Positions 22,640-32,500 of a DNA stretch of 64,000 nucleotides are shown in pieces. The notes beneath the pieces are model-generated. The model saw only the letters and a program-made list of their open reading frames with translations. It had not been told where the DNA came from and made no database searches. The DNA is taken from NCBI GenBank assembly GCA_019802505.1, contig JAFMOC010000070.1, positions 473,501-537,500 of the forward strand. Direction: 5' to 3'. The translations under genes and the position numbers were made by a program. The stretch comes from Corydoras sp. C115 (taxonomy: Eukaryota; Chordata; Actinopteri; Siluriformes; Callichthyidae). Numbering within the stretch: position 1 is the stretch's first letter; every line of letters starts with the position of its first letter.

Positions 22640-23073
22640 TGGTAATAGCATGGCGCACGGGCGTCGCCTCTTCGCTCCGCTCACGTGCGTTGCACAAGTT
22701 TCGGGCCCTTTCACAGCGTGCAGATTAGAGCGCGAGGTCGGCAGGAGGGGGTGCGAGCCGGCATTGCAAAGTTAACTTTCACTCTGCGACAACGAGGAGT
22801 CCCACAATCATGCGCAAGCCCAACATCACGCATGCATGTTGGACAACACGTGTCTGGAGCCGCCTGGGAGGAAAACCTTTACGTGTGCCCGTCTGGCCAC
22901 TTCTATTGGGTGCCACCGCCACCTCAGCTGAGCGCTCTGGAGTAAAGTGCACAGACTGAGGAAGGCGTACACACACAAAAAAAAAAAAAGTTCTGGAGAC
23001 GCTAGTTGCGCGTCGCACGCGGGTGCGCAAAGACGCGCCACGACTGAGCGACAGACAGACGGGGGTTTGAAGG
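22640..23073 (+). promoter_or_regulatory. CpG-rich candidate promoter and first exon of mir-9 host lncRNA (upstream)
   Basis: CpG density rises sharply here. Visible elements are two CACGTG E-boxes (22682-22687, 22847-22852), a CCAAT-type ATTGG at 22905-22909, and a strong splice donor AGG|GTAAGTG at 23074. I read this as a promoter plus a non-coding first exon ending at 23073, on the same strand as the miR-9 hairpin 4.5 kb downstream. In human the hairpin lies in the lncRNA LINC00461. Open frames here have no recognisable domain. Confidence 0.45.
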
Positions 23074-23572
23074 GTAAGTGTGCGCAGTGATGTCTCTCTT
23101 AATAGCTTAGAGGAAAAAATGTTGACTTTTTAGGGCTTATTAAATTTGGAGTCTCGCACAGTTTAGGGATGCTGCCCCAGTGGAGCTGAGGGTATCAGAG
23201 TAATAGGTGCGTAAAGTGGAATTTGCGTGCGCGCTGTAATTATGCAGATCGCCTCACTGAGGTGTGCGGGCAGGTAACATCCATTAGTCTAGTATTTTCC
23301 CACATTTGCTTTTTAAAGTTGAATATTTTACGAAAGCAAGCCGCACCAGTGTACGGGCCTCATCCAGGAGAGCTTTGAATTGCGTAGGAGGTGATGCAAG
23401 ATGCGTCCTGTGCCCGTCTTTGTTCTTTGTGCGACGCATTTGAATAACCAGATTTCAATTGTCTCCTTTTTTAAAGAGCAGAGTTTTTTTTAAGGGAATG
23501 CATTTTCTTTTCGGGTCTTGTGTCAAGTACGAATAGCTGACTATTTTAAGGACATTAAGTCAAATTAAAATG

Positions 23573-23606
<34 letters not shown>
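23573..23606. repeat. Poly-A tract
   Basis: Run of 34 A residues between two CpG-rich stretches. Confidence 0.95.
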
Positions 23607-23607
<1 letters not shown>

Positions 23608-23619
23608 GTCGGAAAGGGA

Positions 23620-24190
23620 ATGACCATTGCATGAGGGTCCCGTTCGCGCTGCGAAAGGAAAGAGCCGCGGTCCGCAAAATGCGAAAAGACAGACAACGCG
23701 AACGCAAAACAGACAGATCTACCTTTTACATTTGCATGAACATTACACAAACAGCACGCGCGCAGGAAGCGGCTGCGCGCGCGTCTCGCAGTCCCCGCGT
23801 CTCCAGCGCGCCTCGGGTCCGTGGCACGGCGTCTCAGAGCGTCCGCGTCAGCAGCGAATAACAGCACCAAAAATAAGCCAGGCAGCTCGCGAGGGCTCTT
23901 CGAAAGTGCAGAAATCGAGCAGCCGCGCGACCGACCGAAGGGCAATTACTCCGGCGCGCTGAAAGAATGGCGACGGGACGGGATTTGCATATTTGATGCG
24001 CTAATTTCCTTGATGTATTTAAATATGGCTGCGCGTAGCACCGCTGCTCGTCGACGTCACTGGACGTGACCTCGTTGTTAAATCTAAACGCGAATCCGCC
24101 TGCAATCGAGGAGAATTAAAACCTGGAATACAATTTCGAGTTGGGACGTCATTTGCGAGCTGCCCTAATTAAAAAAAATGACGTGCTGAC
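23620..24190. promoter_or_regulatory. CpG-rich element with octamer and CRE-like cluster
   Basis: A GC-rich core (many CGCG runs, 23750-23850) is followed by ATTTGCAT (POU octamer, 23983-23990) and ATTTAAATATGGC. Four CRE-like motifs then follow: GACGTCAC (24053-24060), GGACGTGAC (24062-24070), GACGTCAT (24145-24152) and TGACGT (24179-24184). The mix suggests a neural promoter or enhancer responsive to POU and CREB/ATF factors. It may serve either strand. Confidence 0.4.
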
Positions 24191-24213
24191 TTCAGTTTGA
24201 CAGCAGACTCAGC

Positions 24214-24242
24214 ATAATAATAATAATAATAATAATAATAAT
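24214..24242. repeat. (AAT)n microsatellite
   Basis: Short uninterrupted AAT run. Confidence 0.9.
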
Positions 24243-24813
24243 ATAAATATAACTCACACACATTCATACACATATAATAGTTTAATATGCACTTTAACAT
24301 CATAAACCTAAAATTTATTTTTGGAAAAATGCAAGAGGTCTGTTAAAATGTGCGCACTTTTTAATGAAACTGTCACCTCTCCATTCCTGCACCTTTTGGC
24401 AGGAATATTTGTCACTGGGGTGGTACCCTCTATGCTACTTTTCCTATTTGGGAACATGGACAGTATGTACCTGCATGGCCCACGAAAGGTACAAATGGTT
24501 ACCTTGAGACCAAATAATTAACCCCAGTCGGACTATACATCACGTTCATGTAAACTGTATACTGGGCCAACCGAAATTCACTCTTATTGTAGCTTTATTT
24601 CTAGGGAAACGGTACTTTAGAGCAAATTGTAGAACCTAACAGCAGATTTGTTAATAAGTTAGTAAATCAATTTCCTAGTGATTTATTAAGGGTATCGGTT
24701 TTTTTTATTAAGAACTTGTGATTATACGAGTTTAAACCTTTTGATCTCCAGATCTATACTCAGGCTATGCGTAACAACTGTGTATAATGTTTTTTAAACA
24801 GCCCTTACCCTCC
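24243..24813. other. Unremarkable AT-rich stretch
   Basis: I see no gene or repeat of note; one small open frame at 24321-24521 has no recognisable domain. Confidence 0.6.
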
Positions 24814-24842
24814 AACACACACACACACACACACACACACAC
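24814..24842. repeat. (CA)n microsatellite
   Basis: Short AC run. Confidence 0.9.
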
Positions 24843-24869
24843 TATCCCATTTTTTTTCTTTGAACTAAT

Positions 24870-25080
24870 AATAATGTCCTCGCTGGGTCTAAAGACGGCG
24901 AGCGCGTTCCGTCAGTCAGCTCGCGCTGGGCCAAAGAAGCTCGGGGCAAATTCATTAGCGCAGTCACTGCGTAACCTGCTCTGGGAAACTGGGGGGCTAC
25001 AGGCACGCCAATAAGGCGAACAATAGCCCCTCAGTTCAAGTCCAACAAAAGACCTGAGCAACTTGTTTGAATTTCCGAGC
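24870..25080. other. Candidate conserved non-coding element
   Basis: GC-balanced, low-repeat sequence with CpGs (cggcgagcgcgttccgtcag) and a homeodomain-type ATTCATTAGCG, lying between CpG-rich promoter candidates. Conservation is inferred from its texture and position only. Confidence 0.3.
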
Positions 25081-25249
25081 ACGTCCTTTCTTTCTCTATC
25101 GGAGAGGCAGAGGTTTTTCTGACATTACCCCCCCCCCACCCACACCCACCATACATACACCCCACTCCCCCACCCAACTAAAAAAATATGCCATGCCAAC
25201 CCCTCTCTGTTCAACAGTGCGCTTTTTTCCTATTCGGCGCTGTAGACAA

Positions 25250-25288
25250 ATAGGTTATGGGAAACTTGTCGACCCCTCCTCTCTTCTT

Positions 25289-25319
<31 letters not shown>

Positions 25320-25551
25320 CTGGTCGTGCGCTCTCTCTCGGTCTCTCTCGCTCATACGCTCTTGCGCTCGCCTGCATGCGCGCGTGGACTATTGGCTCGG
25401 TGCGGACCGGAGAGAGCCGAGGCACGCGCAATCAGCCGGTCCCCATTGGCGGCAGGTTCGAACCTCCTGCGCTCTGTGCGGACGCTCCGGCGGCACTACT
25501 GCTTTGCACGAGCAGGGGACGGATCCTGGGAATTTGGGAAGGCGTTTGGAA
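25250..25551 (+). promoter_or_regulatory. Second candidate promoter and first exon of mir-9 host lncRNA
   Basis: After a (CT)n tract at 25293-25319 come CpG-rich DNA and two CCAAT-type boxes, ATTGG at 25391-25395 and 25445-25449. A transcript leader follows, ending in a GTGAGT donor at 25552. The arrangement is that of a TATA-less promoter with a spliced non-coding exon. It lies about 2 kb upstream of the miR-9 hairpin on the same strand. Confidence 0.45.
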
Positions 25552-25559
25552 GTGAGTAG

Positions 25560-26690
25560 GTCTAAGGCCCCACGTGTGCCATGCATTTCTCTTAAAGTGT
25601 ACACTAGACTGAGCAGGCTGTAACTTTGTGCGCACTTCGGGGGTGGGGTGGGGGGCGGATTTTTTCTTATAATTCTAAGACTCGGTGGTGACACTTTCTA
25701 GACATTAACTATAAGAGAGAACGTTATCAGATCGATCTTGCAGTCAAGATGAAGCTCTTTTATTCATTTCAGAATAATATTGACATCCTGGGCGTAGAGT
25801 ACTTATTCTCTGTGGTCAGTATCAGGCTTTAATTACACACTGGCCACTTTTACAACCTTATACTGTATTTGTGATTTTCGTTTGCTGGGTAAATGATCTA
25901 ATATTTTATGTTTGGTTTACTGTTTAATTTACAAATCATGTTATATCCCAAACCACACAAATCTACAGCGTTGTAGATGTATCTCTATGAGGTGACTGTT
26001 GGCTACAGGCCTTGCGTGCCTGGTTCTAAGATCACAGAACTTTCATGTCAGGTTTAAACCTCACCTACAGGAAAAGAGGCTGTGAAAGTGGCCTGTGCTG
26101 GCCTACAGGCTGAACGAAAAAAAGTGATGGCATAATACCTGGGGTTATTAACTTTCATGACATATGAACATAAGACACAGGCCTAGAGATAAAACTTTTA
26201 TTACACTTCACACTTGATCGAGTAGGCTACCTGTTTCCTGAACTACCCCACCCCCACAGTTTTTAACATCGGTGTGTTTGCCACGCCTTACCTTAACTCT
26301 GCCCCAAATGACTTGTTTCCATGCAGAATCTGTAAGATACCGTCTGTACATGGATATATACAGTGTAGTGAGAAGGCATATGTATCTCGGTGCTTGCATC
26401 CTGCAAAAGCATGAAAGGGAATGGAACTGTCACCTAAGCAGCGATAACAGGTTCGAAACGGATTATTTCCGTTTTTACAATCTAAATAGCTTGTCACACG
26501 TAGGGGAAATGGTCCCCTATGGTAATCTCACTGAAAATGAAGCTGGTCAGACGAGGTCGATGTTAATCCTGCCTTACAGTAACACAATATAAAGGCTTGT
26601 CACAGTGGCTCAGTGGCTGGATTCTCACTGGCCACGGTTGGCTCGCTTTTAGTGGCTATGCATCCAGATGCGCTACAAATAAATCTCAGA
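25560..26690. other. Stretch between candidate host exon and mir-9 leader
   Basis: Mixed AT-rich DNA, no recognised gene. If the 25552 donor is used, this is intron. Confidence 0.5.
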
Positions 26691-27583
26691 TGCAGGAGGG
26701 GAGGAAAAATGTGTTGTTGCGTCGCCGTCTACGTCTCAGGTCGTCTAAAGCAACGCGCGCTTAAAATAACACGTGCCAATGGTGCGCTCCGGTGCGCGCC
26801 TCCAGCAAAGGCGGTCTTTCTAATGGCATCTTCATTACCTTCACATTCCCGATGGTCCGAGACCTTTGACCTTGTGTGGTTGGTCCAGATTGTGCTACTG
26901 GATGCGCGTCCCCTCCCCTTAAGTTCCCCCCCTTTTCTCGCCGATGGCCCCATCGCCTTGACTCAGACCGCTGCTGGAAGCGGCACGGCGGCACAACCGA
27001 GTCTCCTCTCGACGCGCTTTATTCTTTCGTCGATTAACGCGGGTCCACCGACGGACTCCGTTCCAGCTTGACAGGGAAAGAGGAGAGAAAAAAAAAAAAA
27101 AAAAAAAAAAGAAGCAACCCACGCACACGAGAGCTGTACATTCTGTGCTTTCACGCGACGCGATTCGGACCTCCAGTCGGATTTCTTCCATGGGAAGCTT
27201 GTTCCGCGGGACTCCGCTGTCCGTGTGCGCAGACAGACAGGACCTGAGGATCCTTTTGTGAGATTGCAATGCAAATGAGGGCCTGTGCAAGGATGCAAGA
27301 AGGACTGCGCCTTCCTCCTGCCTGCTCCCTCCAACTCGAATATTGGTTTATGCCACGAGCGCGCCGACGGATTACGGCGTGCAGCCCCAATCTGCGCCTT
27401 TATTTACTCCTAGCTTACTGTAAGCATCGTTGCTTTTTTTAGCTTGCTCAGGTTTTTTGCGGGCCCACTGACGCTCATCATGGGACCCCTCTGTAATTAA
27501 GGATTTTTTCCCTCTATGGACAACTTGACTACGGATTTGCACCGCCGACGACAAGCGGGTGTCTGGATTACTCCCAAAGAATT
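26690..27583 (+). ncRNA. Candidate pri-miR-9 leader / host exon
   Basis: CpG-containing DNA runs up to the hairpin, with a poly-A run at 27088-27110 and a POU octamer ATGCAAAT at 27269-27276. An 11-base stretch CGCTGTCCGTG at 27215-27225 matches one half of the REST/RE1 element; the other half is not recognisable. Open frames of 120-150 codons here show no domain and are on both strands, as expected of GC-rich DNA. The exact transcript boundaries cannot be seen. Confidence 0.4.
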
Positions 27584-27598
27584 GGTTGCGAGTTGTTA

Positions 27599-27621
27599 TC
27601 TTTGGTTATCTAGCTGTATGA
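27599..27621 (+). ncRNA. mature miR-9-5p
   Basis: The 23-nt 5' arm product has seed CUUUGGU (nucleotides 2-8) and targets ACCAAAG-type sites, including two in the mef2c 3'UTR. Confidence 0.97.
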
Positions 27622-27635
27622 GTGTGTTGGTCGTC

Positions 27636-27657
27636 ATAAAGCTAGATAACCGAAAGT
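27636..27657 (+). ncRNA. mature miR-9-3p (miR-9*)
   Basis: 22-nt 3' arm product starting ATAAAGCTAG, complementary to the 5p arm with the family's usual bulges. Confidence 0.95.
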
Positions 27658-27859
27658 AAAAACTGCTTCCAGGCTCGACGAACCCGTGGACACCCGGGCG
27701 CGGGAGTGGGATTCTGAAGTTTTGTTTGCATTGCTAAATGTGGGAGGGCAGGATGGGTTTTAATGGGGTATTCCCTGCTAGTAATTCCGTGGTTTTATTG
27801 ATGCCATGTACGTTTCCTATATATATATATATATTTCCTATATATTCCTTCTATATATT

Positions 27860-28520
27860 TTTATATTTATTCTTGTCATTTTTGTCCAAATAATAATTTC
27901 TGCTTCATCGCAGTTGGCCAGGAAACGGCGCTGGCCTCCCAAACAGAAATAATTAGGACATATAGAGAGCTGACATTAAAAAAAAAAAAAAAAAAAAAAA
28001 GGATGGGCGAATGGCTGAGCGTTAAGAGTAAGGGGGGGGGGGGGGGGTCGCTCCTCCTTAATTGATTCCGTTAAAACGGAGCGCAGGAGATGTGAACGAG
28101 CGGACGCTCCCATTCCCACGCTCGGGGGCAAGCGGCGGTGCCACAGGCCGAAACGAATATGACACAGAGCCGGCGGGGTTTGGTGGGCCTTTGAGGAGGG
28201 GGTTAGACAAGGGTGGGGGGGGTCGACTGGTAAGGGGGTCATGAAAAGACGTCAAGTGCACCCGACTCATCTGCATCACTTAAGAAAGTGGCGCTCCCCA
28301 CGCCGCGCCGACGCATGCGGCCCCTGCCGGCTCTCTGAGAGCGCTGGAAAATTAGGCAGGCTTTCTGAGGTTCTGCCATCAGCCTGCTTAAGAGAACTGG
28401 TCTTTTATTACGACAGAAAAAAGTTATTGTTCACGTCACGGTAAATCTGGCAATGCTGCCGCTGAATAAAAGAGGTAGAGGTTAATGGAATAAGATGACA
28501 TCAGCTCTCCATTGTGTGGG
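27860..28520. other. mir-9 3' flank: homopolymers and candidate regulatory DNA
   Basis: Candidate conserved blocks lie at 27880-27965 (gaaataattaggac) and 28240-28510 (catctgcatcacttaag, ggcaatgctgccgctgaataaaag). Between them are a poly-A run (27978-28000) and a poly-G run (28031-28047). Open frames across the GC-rich part are not convincing. Confidence 0.35.
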
Positions 28521-28879
28521 TTCTGTAGTCCAACTCGAGGGATATTTCATTTTAGTTTTGGGTTGGATCAGCAATACTGATCTTTTATTATCACATGGTT
28601 AAAATTCAAACCTAAATGTTAAAGATTTTAGGATGCAGAAATGGAATCTATACACACTGAATATATTTTAGGATCACAACAATGAAAGTAGGAATAATCA
28701 CAAAAGCAACAAAAAAAAATAATGAGAATAGTAGTAATAAGAATAATAATAGCAATAATATAAGCTGTCATATGCACACATGGTAGAATTACTCGCAGGC
28801 CTCATTTGGCATGAAAAAAGTCCTCATTCATCAAACCGAACCGTGTTCCTGATACCCTGCTGTGTACCATGACAGCCTT

Positions 28880-29420
28880 TATCCAAGAAAAAGCTCACAC
28901 ACTCAGTCTAGCCCGAAATGGAAATGGCCGTCTTGCCTTTTGAACGAGTTTTTGTTATCAAAACCCTGCGTGCCAGTGCAGCGCTGAGATTTTGCAGTAT
29001 GTTAAATAGAGTTAGAAGTTTTGCCTGCAGGACAAAATGACTATTACAGCTTTTAGTAAAGTAAAATGGGCTTTTGGCTTTAAACATCCACTTCATGTTC
29101 ATATGTACAACCTTTTTTTTTTTTTTTTTTTTTTGTAAATCCTGGATATATGACCCAGCACTGTTTGTTTCATGTTTCTTTGCAGCAGCCAAAATTTGAT
29201 TATAATTCAAATCCTTTTATTTTCGCCCGCAGGCCTTTCATTTTTGCCTGTTCGCACCGAGCCTGGTAGGCACATAGGTTAGGAAGCGGTTCAAATCTAT
29301 TTGAAATGTCAGCTATGCGATTTAAAGCAGGGATGCACGGCGGTGAGGTGGCGAGTGAACTGGAATGCCTGCAAATTATATTTCGAAGGATTCTTTCATT
29401 ATGGCAGTGCCACACGCTTT
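28880..29420. promoter_or_regulatory. Candidate conserved non-coding element
   Basis: Two low-repeat blocks (28905-29105 and 29150-29415) flank a poly-T run at 29111-29134. They carry homeodomain-type cores (gattataattcaa) and balanced composition. Inferred from texture. Confidence 0.3.
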
Positions 29421-29531
29421 GACTGATAGAAATGGGTCATGTTTGTGAAGGATATCAGTATTCTGGCATGGCAGTCTGGATAGGGGAGGTTCAGTGAGGA
29501 CATTACTCTTAAAAATGCTAGGTCATTTATT

Positions 29532-29537
<6 letters not shown>

Positions 29538-29572
<35 letters not shown>
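29538..29572. repeat. (TTA)n microsatellite
   Basis: TTA run following a TTTA tetranucleotide run. Confidence 0.95.
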
Positions 29573-29575
<3 letters not shown>

Positions 29576-29830
29576 GAAGTAGTTTCTGAAAGTGGAAAAG
29601 CGAGACATTACAGTCCTCTTGTTCTTGTTGTGTGGTGGACATTTTTTCAGTAGCTGCTTTATGTATGAGGTCTGCAGCTCACGACAGCATATAAGTGCAG
29701 GAATAATGAATCTTCCTATGAGGCTATCCGGTGTGAAAGATTTTCCTGATTGTGTGTATGTGTGTCTATGTCTGTGTGTCTCAGGCAAATTTACAGTGAA
29801 TGGCAAAAAAAAAAAAAAAAAAAATCCCGT

Positions 29831-29900
29831 TTTTGATTGGCTGGGTAACCATGGCGACCGAGGCAGCTTATAAGTATTCATTGGGGGGGAGCAATCTTCA
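29831..29900 (+). promoter_or_regulatory. Promoter-like composite: CCAAT + X-box + TATA
   Basis: In order on the + strand: ATTGG (29836-29840), an RFX X-box-like GTAACCATGGCGAC (29845-29858), TATAAG (29869-29874) and a second ATTGG (29880-29884). Such tight packing resembles a core promoter that would start near 29.9 kb, followed by a GC-balanced stretch to 30.08 kb. No known gene starts here, so it could be an internal lncRNA promoter or an enhancer. Confidence 0.4.
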
Positions 29901-30099
29901 TATTTTGGACTATTCCGCTTCACTCAACGGCAGAGGCCTGCCGTCTGGCTGATGCTCTCCCTTTGATACTAGGAAGCCTCTCACAGTCAGCAATCAGCGT
30001 TTCTATTTGAGAATCAGCGCAAGATCGTCATCCCTCCATGACAAATACTTGAGGGAACGTCCCATTTTGCTTAAACCCCTTATATAATCGCATGTAGAT

Positions 30100-31430
30100 T
30101 AAATGCGTGACACTTCAGTGTACGTAAAGTAGGCGTCACACCTGAGCTTACCTACACGCTTAACACTGTTGGCTGCTTTGGGATTAAAATATTATGATTT
30201 ACAATTTTTGCTTATGGTTTAATTTATACATTGATTCAAGGTACATGTGAGCAAGCATTTTTTTTTTTGTATGTACTGAGTGGTATTTTAAATTGGGCTT
30301 TATAGAACCGAAAAGGCCCCAATGCCTTTACCTGTTTAAGGGCTCGTCTTTGTGGCTTTATACAAATAGTTAAAATTACATGACTAACGATGATGCATCA
30401 CTTTATATCTATGTTTAATATGGTACGTGAAACCTTATTTTAAAAAAATGCACATGAATGTATCACTTTAGTATGACTCACAGTGAGACATGTTATTACA
30501 TTATAAAAAGCATTATACAGGACTGGATTTATTTAAATTTACCTGTTTATATCTCACTAACTGTATATACTTAAAGACAAGTTTGGTTTGATCACATGTT
30601 CACACCTTCTGGACATTTCAGCAGCAGGAATTAATTATAGAAATGAGCTGTATGTCTGTGGCCTGTGCTCAGGTTTACTGCTGATGTAATGTTTTGACAA
30701 TCTACTAAAATAAAATAATTCAGGGCAGGACTGCATCATACGGGAACATCGTGCTTAGACTATAACACAAATCCTTTGGAAATCCTGAACAAGCCTGATG
30801 CTGTGCATAGCCCTGCCCCCTGTTGTGTCACATGTACCTGGTTTTCCACACTGGTTGGTGTCGCTGTAGCAACGGGAGGTGAGCTCACAGTGCGCACTCT
30901 ACGTCTGTGCGATAGGGCCGACCGTGTGTTCATGTGTGCATACGTGCATATTCTACCTCATTCTGTGTGAATGAACCTGGGCCACGTAGAAATGAGGTGC
31001 ACGTGTGAGGGAGTGAGCGAGCGAGCGGGAGTGTGGGTTTCACAGCCCACTCCATTTCCCTCCACATGCAACAAAAACCCTCTGCTCTGTCTTTCAAATT
31101 CTTTGGAAATGATCCTAGGCGATGTCCATGATCATGGCATCTGTCTGTATTCGCCATGTACAGGATCTGAATGTTTTTGTTTTGTCAAGAACATGGAAAG
31201 GGAAATTGCACCGGGGTCATGCCAGTGCAGCTTCTTCCACACAGCATCCAGCCTTCCTCCGCTCGCTGAGAAACGTGATAGCCTCACTGTTGTGGCTGCT
31301 CTTTTCAGGGCTACTATTAATTACTTTTCCTGGAAGTGCTATAGAAGTGGTCTGTAAAAAAAAAAGAGATAAAAGTCTTTGCAAGAGCTTAAATCATACC
31401 GAGGTCTTAACACAGATTGTGTGGTGAGTA
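30100..31430. other. Non-coding stretch with mixed content
   Basis: AT-rich until about 30.75 kb, then GC-balanced with an X-box half site (gtcgctgtagcaac, near 30859) and gtgagctcac. No coding exon is recognised; open frames at 30776-31427 lack domains. Confidence 0.5.
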
Positions 31431-32500
31431 AACCTTAACAAGCCCAAATGAACGATTTAAGTGCAACACTGACTCATCCAGATGCCTTATTATTAATAGG
31501 CCTTCTGCAGAATCATCCGAATGTGTGAAATTTTGATTCGAGACGCGATGCAGAAGCAGGGCTCAGTGCTTCTCTAACTGGAGTCTGGCTGGACATTGAA
31601 ATTCTGCAGCAGTCGGCTAAATTCAGATTATGCGAATGCCCCCGTGCTAAAAATACATGGCCATAATTGCAGGCAAATTGCCTTTAATTTCAAACCCTCC
31701 TCTCAGAGAACCGAATCTAAATAATGCAGTTTGAGTTGCTGAATTATTTAAATGTATTAATCACAAATAACTGGCAGAAGAGCATGGCGGTAGCGCCTGC
31801 TCGTTCTGTGAGGCTAATCCAGTCTGGACTCACAGCCAGTATCAATTAGATGTGGAGGAACAAAACATTAAGCGGCCTTTTATTTCACTTTGGCAAAAGT
31901 ATTACTTAAAGTCGTCCTAATGCCCGGTTCGATTTGAGAGATCTGAGTATAAACCCACCGTGAGACCCGGAACAGTCAGTCTTGCTTCTACAGGAAGAAG
32001 GCGGTTTCAATTAAATGAGTGCTGCACCTATCATGGGTGAAGGTCTACGTCATGGCGAGAGGAGCTCTTTCCCTGAATCGAGCAGCGCTATGCAAATTTG
32101 ATGAGCGCCGCCTCATGCATATATGCGCCGCCACCCAGAGCTGCCTGCTTAATATCCTTATTAGAAGTAGAGGGGATTAAATATTGATGGCGGAGGTCCG
32201 GATCGTAGCCCTCGATGTGGCGAGGGACCACTGAGCAGACTCTTGAGCTATTACTGCTTCCGTCGAGGTGCCACCATCTTAAAGGGCTTAGCAGTGGCAA
32301 GCACAAGGAAGAGGGTAGGAACCTAAAATGTCCGCTGGCACAGACTCGCTCGCTGCCCTCGCTAACGCGCACACTCCAATTGCTAAATTAGCAGGAGCCA
32401 CCAGCTCTGGGCATGGCCAGCCAGTCATTTGCATGCATAACCTCCATCCTCCCCCATCACTATCAGCCACATATGCATGGGCGCATCTTATCCCTAGACG
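31430..32500. promoter_or_regulatory. Candidate cluster of conserved neural enhancers
   Basis: About 1 kb free of simple repeats, dense in homeodomain and POU/SOX-type motifs: attatttaaatgtattaatc (about 31742), octamers ATGCAAAT at 32090-32097 and ATTTGCAT at 32427-32434 inside ATTTGCATGCAT, ATGCATATATGC near 32114, and the near-palindrome TGCTAAATTAGCA at 32381-32393. The position matches the enhancer-rich desert downstream of human MEF2C. Conservation was not computed. Confidence 0.45.

Larger units (their letters stand above)
27584..27671 (+). ncRNA. mir9-2: mir-9 precursor hairpin (mir-9-2 type)
   Basis: This is the neural microRNA miR-9, which tunes neural progenitor proliferation and differentiation. 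The 5p arm (27599-27621, starting TCTTTGGTTATC) and 3p arm (27636-27657, ending AACCGAAAGT) are exact matches to the family and pair as a hairpin. The loop has the apical TGTG (27623-27626), and a CNNC motif (CGAC) lies at 27676-27679, about 18 nt beyond the 3p end; both aid Drosha/DROSHA-SRSF3 processing. The flank GCGAGTTGTTATC and loop resemble human mir-9-2. Its place 17 kb downstream of mef2c on the same strand matches the human MEF2C-MIR9-2 order. Fish carry several mir-9 copies, so the number is inferred from synteny. Confidence 0.97.

Noticed and set aside
22685..22945. Open frame in the first CpG-rich stretch
   Set aside because: GC-rich composition explains it; overlapping frames on both strands and no domain.
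23565..23962. Overlapping open frames of 76-126 codons on both strands
   Set aside because: Arg/Ala-rich translations of CpG DNA plus a poly-A run, no family resemblance.
25067..25555. 162-codon open frame before the 25.55-kb donor
   Set aside because: Driven by CT repeats (Ser-Leu runs) and GC-rich DNA; the region reads better as promoter and non-coding exon.
26613..27071. 152-codon open frame upstream of mir-9
   Set aside because: No domain, frames open on both strands, and position fits a microRNA host transcript.
30859..30872. Possible X-box gtcgctgtagcaac
   Set aside because: Only one half site fits the consensus, so it is not listed as a separate site.
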